DNA of 64,000 nucleotides from Bacteroidota bacterium. GTDB taxonomy: Bacteria; Bacteroidota; Bacteroidia; B-17B0; Aurantibacillaceae. The DNA lies in assembly GCA_016708845.1 (NCBI GenBank), contig JADJFB010000009.1, positions 186,001 through 250,000 of the forward strand, written 5' to 3'. Below are positions 29,801 through 38,200 of the stretch, in pieces. The position numbers and the translations under genes are program-made. The notes under the pieces were generated by a model, which did no database searches, was not told the DNA's origin, and was given only the letters and a program-made list of their open reading frames with translations. The stretch's first letter is position 1, and every line of letters starts with the position of its first letter.

Positions 29801-31293
29801 CTACCGGAACATGGTATGGTGGAACTGGATCATATAACCCTAGTAATACAGTTTTAACGGCAACTTACACGCCTAGTGCTGCAGAAATTGCTGCTGGTTT
29901 TGTTAATTTAATATTAGCCTCTACAAACAATGGTAATTGCTTCCAATCAAGTGATACAGTAATTATAAACTATACAAATCCTCCTACAGTAAATGCAGGT
30001 GTTGATTTATCATCTTGTAAAAACAACCCTGCGATTGTATTAGCTGGTGTTGTAACTGGGCCAACAACCACTGGAATCTGGTCGGGAGGAGCCGGTTCAT
30101 TTAATCCTAGTAATGCGGTTTTAAATGCAACTTATACGCCAAGTGCTGCAGAAATTTCTGTTGGTTTTGTAAACTTAACACTTACATCATCAAACAATAG
30201 TAACTGTAACGCTGTAAGCGATTTAATTAAATTAAATTTTGTTCCAAAACCATTTGCGAATTTTAATTTCAATAATGTTTGTTTAAATAACAATTCTTCG
30301 TTTACTGATTTCTCGTTACCTGGAATTGGCACTATAAGTACTTGGGAGTGGAATTTTGGAGACAATACCACCAGTGTTTCACAAAACACGACACACACTT
30401 ACTCTACATCAGGAACATTTACTGCTCAGTTAGTAGTTTCAAATTCTTACGGATGTTATGATACGATTAAAAAATCGCCTACCGTTTATCCTTTACCTGA
30501 AGCTAATTTTGGAATTAATAGAGTTTGTAATGGAAATATTTTAAATCTAAACTTCTCAGATAGTTCAACAGTTCAATCTCCTGGAACTGTAACTCAATGG
30601 CTTTGGAATTTTATTTTACCTCCATCTATTATCCAAAGTAATCTTCAAAACCCTTCACAGTTGTTCCCTGGTTCAGGATTGTATGACATCAAATTAATTG
30701 CTACCTCAAATAATGGATGTAAGGATACAATTATCAAACAGGTAAACTTAACTCCTAGACCATCTGCAGGTTTCCAATATGCTGTATCGGCAGGTATTAA
30801 TGTAGGAACCACAGTTACTTTTGTTGACACTTCTCAATATGCTACAGGTTGGAATTGGAATTTTGGCGATGCTAATAATAGCAGTTCATTATTACAAAAT
30901 CCATCTACTATCTATTATGAAAATGGTGTGTTTATTGTAACTCAAATTGTTAGCGATGATTATGGTTGCACTGATACAGCGAGAGTTGCTATAAAGATAA
31001 ACAATATTACAAACGAAATAAGCACATTAATTCCGAATGCAATCTCTCCAAACGGAGATGGTAAAAATGATGTTTGGAAACTAGAGTTTTTAAAACTACT
31101 ATATCCAAACGCTGAAGTTGACATTTTTAGCAGATGGGGAGAACAATTATTTAGCTCTAAAGGTTATTCTGAACCATGGGACGGAACCTTTAAAGGACAA
31201 TTATTACCTGTTGGAACATATTACTATGTAATCAACTTAAATGACTCATCAATTCCAGAACCATTAAAGGGTGGTATTTTATTAATAAGATAA
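23857..31293 (+). CDS. Giant T9SS-secreted adhesin-like repeat protein 1 (2,478 residues)
   Basis: Domain order: signal peptide (1-22, MFKKQTLTTLLFLTFFLNVKSQ); an N-terminal region to about 440 resembling the IgGFc-binding N-terminal domain (TSFWFVAPDIS, ATVRVRQPANGAFVPI); 19 tandem units of 89 residues (about 442-2130); three PKD-type domains (about 2131-2370, WNFGDNTT, WNFGDANN); and a type B T9SS domain (IPNAISPNGDGKNDVW, VDIFSRWGEQLF, GTYYYVINL). Such proteins are exported by Sec and T9SS and shown at the cell surface, as SprB is in gliding Flavobacterium. A PorP/SprF gene follows after one base, as expected for type B cargo. The frame is 7.4 kb without a lesion. Role as adhesin or filament is inference. 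Confidence 0.93.
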   Translation: MFKKQTLTTLLFLTFFLNVKSQIDTSFWFVAPDISQGLGDRPIYLYFNTYAQAATVRVRQPANGAFVPITKVISANSIDSINLTPFITNIENNTPNAILNNGLYISSTQKISTLYSIKSTANKEYLSLKGPKALGIDFYVPMQEFWNQSPATSPKSFSSFDIVASQNNTTVLITPKTAIIGHAANATFTVLLQQGQTFSCQDTARSATTSLAGSIVSSNKPIAISIQSSGLNQSGCLSSVSDQITNSTFIGTDYIINKGTSITEKIFVLATQNNTQITVNDGSTTTHVSNFGQNFTYTASQAVTYVTANKPVYVFHVSGYGCRLSGAQLPPFFCAGTFTTSFTRTASDSLALNLFTRTGFEGSFALNGNPSLIPASAFTVVPGSSGNIKSAKIYYSTATIPVGSHNEVTNSGDVFGLGTLNGSSVRGSAYAYHSEFVSYPSINAGSDFTLCANGALALNGQIGGGNISGTWSTNGFGTFNGGFTALTNTYTPSQLDTTVKPVKIFLTTSGPCPQQKDTLLLSVKPSPLVNASIDQIVCGNNSAVLLNGNVSGASSSGIWASTGTGSFTPNNTALNATYLPSSADTAAGSVKLFLTSTANGICGLARDTMNVAISKAPTANAGPVSISVCANNPTVALSGTIGGITTTGKWTSNGSGSFSPSNIQLNTGYIPSAADVSAGSVKLYLSSTANGTCLQAKDSITIIFTNAPSVNAGANVYVCQNNLASVLSGTISGPTTTGIWSGGTGTFTPNNSVLNPTYTPSAAEVTAGVANLSLTSTGNGSCNQVVDQVLIIINNAPVVNAGLNLSSCKNNAATALSGVVSGTTTTGIWSGGTGTFTPSNTNLNATYSPSAAELTAGFVNLTLTSTNNANCNQVSDIVQINFTNSPTANAGLDLTACTNNVARALSGVVAGPTTTGIWSGGGGSFNPSNSVLTATYTANAAELTAGFVKLVLTSTNNGNCNSVNDTVRITFTPAPLVNAGSNLSFCANNPATVLSGTVSGGSTTGIWSGGAGTYAPNSAALNATYTPSASELTAGSVNLFLTSTANGNCNQVTDNVLIIYTTAPSVNAGIDLSSCKNNASSVLSGVVSGPTTTGIWSNGSGTFTPNNTDLNATYSPTAAELTTGFVKLVLTSTGNGNCNQVRDTVRINYTNPPTANAGVDLTACKNNVASPLNGVVAGSTTTGIWSGGGGSFNPSNSVLTATYTANAAELTAGFVKLVLTSTNNGNCNSVNDTVRITFTPAPLVNAGLNLSFCKNNPASALAGSVSGGSTTGIWSGGTGTFAPNSAALNATYTPSASELTVGSVNLILTSTANGNCNQVSDNVLIIYTTAPSVNAGIDLSSCKNNPSSLLSGVVAGPTSTGIWSNGTGTFTPNNTDLNATYSPTAAELTAGFVKLVLTSTGNGNCNQVRDTVRINFTNPPTANAGVDLTACRNNVASPLNGVVAGSTTTGIWSGGAGSFNPSNSVLTTTYTANAAEIAAGFVKLVLTSTNNGNCNSVNDTVRITFTPAPIVNAGINLSYCKNNPTAVLSGSVSAGSTTGIWSGGTGTFTPNNTDLNASYSPSASELTLGSVNLILTSTNNGNCNQVSDNVLIVYTSAPAANAGVDLSSCQNNPTSILSGIVSGPTTTGIWAGGTGTFTPNNTTLNATYIPSAADLAAGVITLTLTSTNNGNCNQSVDSVKINFTPSPIVNAGLDLTTCRNNIISVLSGSVSGGTTSGIWSGGLGSFSPSNSVLTATYSPNTTELAAGFVNLILTSTNNGNCTLMKDTVKITFTPSPIVNAGINLSACKNNPTSVLSGSVSAGSTTGIWSGGTGTFTPNNTDLNASYSPSASEIAAGSVNLILTSTNNGNCNSVNDNVLIVFTTAPTVNAGIDLFSCKNNAFSVLSGIVSGPTTTGIWTGGTGTFSPSSAVLNSTYTPSASELAAGFVDLILTSTNNGNCNQTIDSVKINYTNTPLVDAGLNLNSCKNNPGIVLSGNVSGPTTTGTWYGGTGSYNPSNTVLTATYTPSAAEIAAGFVNLILASTNNGNCFQSSDTVIINYTNPPTVNAGVDLSSCKNNPAIVLAGVVTGPTTTGIWSGGAGSFNPSNAVLNATYTPSAAEISVGFVNLTLTSSNNSNCNAVSDLIKLNFVPKPFANFNFNNVCLNNNSSFTDFSLPGIGTISTWEWNFGDNTTSVSQNTTHTYSTSGTFTAQLVVSNSYGCYDTIKKSPTVYPLPEANFGINRVCNGNILNLNFSDSSTVQSPGTVTQWLWNFILPPSIIQSNLQNPSQLFPGSGLYDIKLIATSNNGCKDTIIKQVNLTPRPSAGFQYAVSAGINVGTTVTFVDTSQYATGWNWNFGDANNSSSLLQNPSTIYYENGVFIVTQIVSDDYGCTDTARVAIKINNITNEISTLIPNAISPNGDGKNDVWKLEFLKLLYPNAEVDIFSRWGEQLFSSKGYSEPWDGTFKGQLLPVGTYYYVINLNDSSIPEPLKGGILLIR
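25180..30246 (+). repeat. 19 tandem 267-bp (89-residue) units in adhesin 1
   Basis: Each unit follows NAGxDLxxCKNNPxxxLSG, TTTGIWSGGTGTFxPNN, LNATYTPSAAEL, and TSTNNGNCNQ, with two conserved Cys about 63 residues apart. The first three units are divergent. Units 6, 9 and 12 are nearly identical, giving an 801-bp three-unit superperiod (for example 26627 against 27428, about 85 identical bases). Confidence 0.9.
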
Positions 31294-31294
31294 T

Positions 31295-32281
31295 ATGAAA
31301 AAGAATATTCGCATATCTATTCTTTTATTATTTAGCATGCTAATTAATAAAATTAATATTGCTCAACAATTACCAATTAATACAAATTATGTATTAAATA
31401 ATTATGCTTATAACCCTGCTGTTGCTGGATCAAAACCTCATGCAGTTGCAAGCGTTAATTACCGTAATCAATGGGTTGGATTCCAAGATGCTCCAAAAAC
31501 CTATATGGTAAGTTTATATAGTACTGTTGGGAAACAAAAAAAGGTAGCAGTGGGTGCCTTGGTTAGTTCTGATAATGCAGGATTATTAAGTAGAACAACG
31601 GGTTACCTAACTTTTGGTTACCATATAAAACTAAACAAAACTTATAAATTAGGATTAGGAGTGTCGGCTGGTATGGTTCAATATAGAATAAAGCTATACG
31701 ATGCCAAAGTTGCTGATACTGGAGACGATTTATTAACTGGTAATATTTTATCAAACAATGTTTTCGATTCAAATGGAGGTTTATACTTATATAGTGATAA
31801 ATTATTTTTCGGATTATCAACTTATCAATATATAGGTAACAAAATTACTTGGAAAGATTCTCAAAGTAATTTATCTCAACATATGTATGCTACTTTAGGA
31901 TATACTTTTAAACTTTCTAAAAAAGTATCATTACAACCAACTGCCCTAGTAAAGTTTAATAAACCCGCGCCTATTCAACCTGAATTTAGCATGCGTATGA
32001 TTTATAAAAATATATTTTGGATTGGTGGTTCTTATCGTACAAATGAATCTGCTAGTGCATTATTTGGAGTAACAATAAAAGAGAAACTTACCATTAGTTA
32101 TTCCTATGATATGGTGTTAGCGAAAATCAGAACATACACTAGCGGTTCTCATGAAATTATGTTAAGTTATCAATTCATTAAACCTAAAAAGAAACTTGAC
32201 GCAGACGAACAAGAATTGAATGATATTGATAATAGTATTAAATCCAAATTAAAAAAACAAAATGAAGAAGGTCCTAAATAG
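31295..32281 (+). CDS. PorP/SprF family T9SS outer membrane protein 1
   Basis: The 328-residue protein has a signal peptide (ending INKINIAQQ) and the family start NTNYVLNNYAYNPAVAGS followed by NYRNQWVGFQDAPKTY, the clearest PorP/SprF hallmark. The rest is alternating beta strands of a membrane barrel (YSYDMVLAKI, HEIMLSYQF), with a short charged C-terminal tail (KKLDADEQELND, KLKKQNEEG). SprF in Flavobacterium johnsoniae is needed for export or attachment of the giant SprB, and PorP-like genes often sit beside type B cargo genes. This gene starts one base after adhesin 1, and the next adhesin starts inside its last codons, so it probably serves adhesin 1. Confidence 0.92.
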   Translation: MKKNIRISILLLFSMLINKINIAQQLPINTNYVLNNYAYNPAVAGSKPHAVASVNYRNQWVGFQDAPKTYMVSLYSTVGKQKKVAVGALVSSDNAGLLSRTTGYLTFGYHIKLNKTYKLGLGVSAGMVQYRIKLYDAKVADTGDDLLTGNILSNNVFDSNGGLYLYSDKLFFGLSTYQYIGNKITWKDSQSNLSQHMYATLGYTFKLSKKVSLQPTALVKFNKPAPIQPEFSMRMIYKNIFWIGGSYRTNESASALFGVTIKEKLTISYSYDMVLAKIRTYTSGSHEIMLSYQFIKPKKKLDADEQELNDIDNSIKSKLKKQNEEGPK

Positions 32282-35200
32282 ATTAATCTTGATGATTCTA
32301 CTTATCGCAAGTAGTAAATCAGTTATATCGCAAATTGATACAGTGTTTTGGTTTGCTGCCCCATGGGTAACAGTTGGACATGCTGGTAATACGCCAGTTG
32401 TGATGAGACTTTCTTCGTTTAATAATGCCACAACGGTGCGCGTTAGGCAACCAGCTTCTACATTTGATACCACATTTGTGATTCCTGCAAACTCATTAGT
32501 TTCTGAATCTTTATCTCACTTAATTAATCAAATAGAAAACACTCCTGCAAATACAGTATTAAATAGAGGGATTAAAATAACTTCTAATTTCCCTATTACT
32601 GTTGTTTATGAAATAGTAAGTACTGGAAATAATCCTGAAACCTATTCTATGAAAGGTCAAAATGGAATGGGATTAGAATTCGTATGTCCATTTCAAACCA
32701 AGGGAATTAATTGGGCATTTAGTCCAACCGCTAAATCTCAAATTGATGTTGTTGCAACTCAAAATGGAACAGTTGTATGGATAACTCCCCGTTGTAATGT
32801 TGTGGGACATGCCGCTGGAGTAACTTATTCAGTAGGATTAAATGTAGGACAAAGTTACAATATTGAAAATGTAACAAACCTTGCCAATGTTGCTGGGCAA
32901 AATTTGAGTGGAACAATTATCGTATCTAATAAACCTATTTCTGTGTCTGTCACCGATGACTCCGTTAGGGGAGTTTCGGGTTGTATGGATATTATGGGTG
33001 ATCAAATTGTACCTGTAGAAGTTGTAGGAACTGAATATATTATTAATAAAGGTGGACTCTCGGCTGGTGAATTTGAAGGTGCTTATATTGTAGCAACAGA
33101 AAACTTTACTCAGATAACCATTAACGACGGAACAATTACTAATGTATTATTAAACAAAGGCGATACTTATTATTATGGAATTGGACAAGTACTAACCTAT
33201 ATAACAGGAGATAAACCATTTTATGTTATTCATGCTAGTGGATTTGGATGTGAATTAGGAGAGGCTATTATTCCTCCTTTAAACTGTGCGGGTTCAGATC
33301 AAGTAAGTTTTACAAGAACCAACACTCAAACTTTTATTTTAAATGTATTATGTAAAACTGCCTCTACTGGTAACTTTACACTTAATGGAAATGCAACACT
33401 TGTTCCTGCTTCTGCATTTACTGTTGTTCCTGGAACTGGCGGTTTATGGAGCGGTGCTCAAATAAGTTTTACAACTGGGCAAATACCAGTTGGTGTTACA
33501 AACCTTTTAAGAAATACGAATCCTACAGATAATTTATTTTCAATGGGTGTTATTAATGGAGGAGCAACTACTGGTTGTTTATACCATTATATGTCTTCTT
33601 TCTTAAGAAAAGTATATACAAATGCTGGTATAGATCAAAATTTATGTAGTCCCACTAATACTATATCTTTAACTGGATCCGTGACTGGTGGTTCTACCAC
33701 AGGTATTTGGACAACCACCAATGGAACTGGAACATTTGGTAATGTGAATAGTTTAAATACAACTTATACACTAAGTGCAAATGATTTAAATCAAGCTCAA
33801 ATTAAATTCATCCTTACCTCAACAGGCAATTGTACTCCAAAAAAAGATACCATAGCCTTGAATATTTTCAAATCTCCAATTGTTGATGCAGGTAGCAACT
33901 TAACATTATGTAAAAATAATGTTGCATCAATTCCTTTAAATGGCTCATTACAATTTGCTGCAGGTGCTAACTGGACAAGTTCAGGAACAGGTTCATTTGG
34001 AAATACAGGTGCTTTATCAACTACATATATACCATCCATTAGTGATTTAGCTGGTTCAAGTTTAATTATCAAATTAACATCAACCGGAAGTTTAAATGGT
34101 TGTCCAAATAAATATGATAGTTTAATTATTAATTTGACAAACCCTCCGGTTGTTTCTGTTAGTCCAGATGCGTCCGCATGTGCTAATAATCCTACGGTTG
34201 CAATATCAGGAACTGTAACTGGAGCAAGTACAACTGGTATTTGGTCGGGAGGTTTAGGAACCTATAATTCAAATAACACTGACCTTACAGCTATATATGT
34301 TCCAACGCCTGCCGAAATTGCAACTGGTTCAGTAAACATAGTTTTATCATCAACGAGTAATGGAAATTGTAATGCTGTAAAAGATAGTCTTACAATTACA
34401 TTCACTAGTGCACCTGGTGTAAATGCTGGGTTAGATTTTTCAATTTGTAGAAACAATGCTTCTGCTGTCTTGTCGGGAGTTGTTGGAGGTCCAACAACAA
34501 GCGGTATATGGTCAGGAGGCACTGGAACATTTACTCCCAACAACTCCACTCTTAATTCTATTTACGTTCCTAGTGCAGCTGAAATTGCAGCTGGATCATT
34601 AACTTTAACTTTATCATCTACTAGCAATGGAAATTGTAATCAGGTAACGGATAATGTTGTTATAAGCATTACTAATGCGCCAGTTGTAAATGCTGGATTA
34701 AATTTATCTGTTTGTAAAAACAATATAAACTCCGTTTTATCAGGTGTAGTGTCTGGTCCAACAACAACAGGTATTTGGTCTGGTGGTTCTGGTTCATTTA
34801 ACCCTAACACATCTGTTTTAAATGCAACATATACACCTAGTGCTGCTGAGTTAACGGCTGGCTTTGCTGACTTATATTTATCCTCAACTAATAATGGAAA
34901 TTGTAATATAGTTAAAGATACTGTTAGAATTACTTTTACCAACATTCCAGTTGTAAATGCAGGTTCTGACTTATTTATCTGTTCAAACAATATTAATAGC
35001 GCATTATCTGGAGTAGTTTCAGGCCCCACAACTACGGGTGTTTGGTCAGGAGGCTTAGGCACCTACAATCCTGGCAGCTCTGCTTTAACTTCTACTTATA
35101 CTCCAAGTGCAGCTGAAGTATTAGCAGGTGTTGTGACATTAACTTTAACTTCAACAAATAATGGGAACTGTAATCAAGTAACTGATCTTGTTCAAATAAA

Positions 35201-38200
35201 TTTTACTCCTGCTCCAATTGTTGATGCAGGATTAGATTTATCAGTTTGTAAAAACAATCCAACTACTTCTCTTTCAGGTTTAGTAACTGGTCCAACTTCT
35301 ACAGGTATATGGACTGGTGGTACTGGAACATTTAATCCTAACAATACTAATTTAAATCCTTTATATACTCCAAGTGCTGCTGAAATTGCTGCAGGATCAG
35401 TAACACTAACTTTAGCTTCAACTAGTAATGGAAATTGTAATCAAGTAACAGATGCTGTTGTAATAACTATTACAAATGCGCCTATTGTAAATGCAGGTTT
35501 AAATTTATCAATTTGTAAAAACAACACCGCATCCGTTCTTTCTGGCTTAGTAACAGGGCCAACAACAACGGGTATTTGGTCAGGTGGGTCTGGTTCATAT
35601 AACCCAAGCACGTCTGATTTAAGTGCAACCTATACACCTAGTGCTGCAGAGTTAACTGCTGGTTTTGCTGACTTATATCTATCATCAACTAATAATGGAA
35701 ACTGTAATTTAGTTCGAGATACAGTTAGAATAACATTTACTAACGCTCCTGTTGTAAATGCAGGTGCAGACTTATTTACTTGTGCCAATAATATCAATAC
35801 TGCATTGTCTGGAGTAGTTTCTGGACCAACAACAACTGGTGTTTGGACGGGAGGTTTAGGAACTTATAATCCTGGTAGCTCTGCTTTAACTACGACTTAT
35901 ACTCCTAGCACAGCTGAAGTATTAGCAGGTATAGTTACATTAACCTTAACATCAACAAATAATGGGAACTGTAATCAAGTAACTGATATTGTTCAAATTA
36001 ATTTAACTCCTGCTCCTGTTTCAAATGCAGGTTTAGATTTATCTGTTTGTAAAAATAATCCAATAGCCACTCTTTCAGGTTTAGTAACTGGTCCAACCTC
36101 TACAGGTATTTGGGCAGGTGGAACTGGAACATTTAACCCTAGCAGTTCCAATTTAAATCCTTTATATACTCCAAGTGCTGCTGAAATTGCTGCAGGCTCA
36201 GTTACCTTAACGTTAGGTTCAACTGGTAATGGAAACTGTAATCAAGTGATAGATACGGTAGTTATAACTATTACGAATGCGCCTGTTGTAAATGCGGGTT
36301 TAAATTTATCAATCTGTAAAAACAACACCGCATCCGTACTTTCTGGTTTAGTAACTGGACCAACAACAACTGGTATTTGGTCGGGCGGTTCTGGTTCATT
36401 TAACCCAAGCACGTCTGTTTTAAATGCAACCTATACACCTAGCGCTGCAGAGTTAACTGCTGGTTTTGCTGACTTATATCTATCATCAACTAATAATGGA
36501 AACTGTAATTTAGTTCGGGATACAGTTAGAATAACATTTACTAACGCTCCTGTTGTAAATGCAGGTGCAGATTTATTTACTTGTGCCAATAATATAAGTA
36601 CAGCTATATCTGGTGTAGTTTCTGGGCCTACAACTACTGGTGTTTGGTCGGGAGGATTAGGAACTTATAATCCTGGTAGCTCTGCTTTAACTACTACTTA
36701 TACTCCAAGTACGTCTGAAGTATTAACTGGTGTGATCACATTAACTTTAACTTCAACTAATAATGGAAACTGTAATCAAGTAACCGATGTTGTTCAAATT
36801 AATTTAACCCCTGCTCCATCAGTAAGTGCCGGAACAGATTTAGCAGTATGCGAAAACAATGCAACAACTTCACTTTCGGGTGTAGTTTCTGGACCAACAT
36901 CTACTGGTATTTGGACAGGCGGAACTGGAACTTATAATCCAAATAGTTCCACATTAAATGCTCTATATTCTCCAAGTGCAGCTGAAATTGCAGCAGGTTC
37001 AGTTACCTTAACGCTAGGTTCAACTAGTAACGGAAATTGTAATCAAGTCGTTGATACTGTTGTTATCTTAATTACTAGTCCACCAATTGCAAATGCAGGA
37101 ATAAATTTATCACCTTGTGCAAATAATGCAGTATCTGTGCTTTCTGGTTTAGTAACTGGGCCAACCACAACTGGTATTTGGTCGGGTGGTTCTGGTTCTT
37201 TTAATCCTAATACTTCTGTTTTAAATGCTACTTATACTCCTAGCGCATCAGAATTAGCAGCTGGATTTGTAGATTTATATTTAACTTCTACAAATAATGC
37301 GGGTTGTAATCAAGATATTGATACAGTAAAAATAACTTTTACAGCCCCGCCACTTGTTTTAGCAGGAAACGACATAAATACTTGTGCCAACAATATCAAT
37401 ACAGTTTTAACTGGAACTGTAAGTGGTGCTACTACAACAGGTATTTGGTCGGGAGGTTTAGGAACTTTTAATCCAGGTAATTCAGCTTTAACAACCACTT
37501 ACACTCCAAGTGCAGCAGAAGTTTCAGCAGGTTTTGTATTCTTAACCTTAACCTCTACAAATAATGGAACATGTAACGACGAAAGCGATATTGTTCAAAT
37601 TAATTTAACTGTTGCTCCATCAGTTAATGCTGGTATTGATTTATCATCTTGTGAAAACAATCCAACAACCGTATTATCTGGTTTTGTATCAGGAGCTACA
37701 ACAACAGGTGTATGGTCGGGAGGATTAGGAACTTATAACCCTAGCAGTTCTGTTTTAAATTCTGTTTATACACCTAATGCAAGCGAAGTAGCAGCAGGTT
37801 CAGTTACCTTATTATTAACTTCAACAAATAATGGAAACTGTATTCAGGTAGTTGACAGTGTTGTTATCAATTTTTCAAATGCTCCAACTGTAAATGCTGG
37901 TATTGATTTATTTTCTTGCAAAAACAATGCAGCTTCTACACTTTCAGGTTTAGTAAATGGACCAACAACAACGGGTATTTGGTCTGGTGGTTCTGGAACT
38001 TACAATCCAAATAGTTCAGTATTAAATGCTACTTATACACCAAGTTCAGCAGAAATGACAGCGGGTTTCATTACTTTATATTTAACCTCAACAAACAATG
38101 GAAATTGTAACCAAGTTATAGATACAGTTCTAATATCTTTAACAAACCCTCCTCTAGTTAATGTTGGTGCAGATATATCAGTTTGTGCAAACAATCCAAC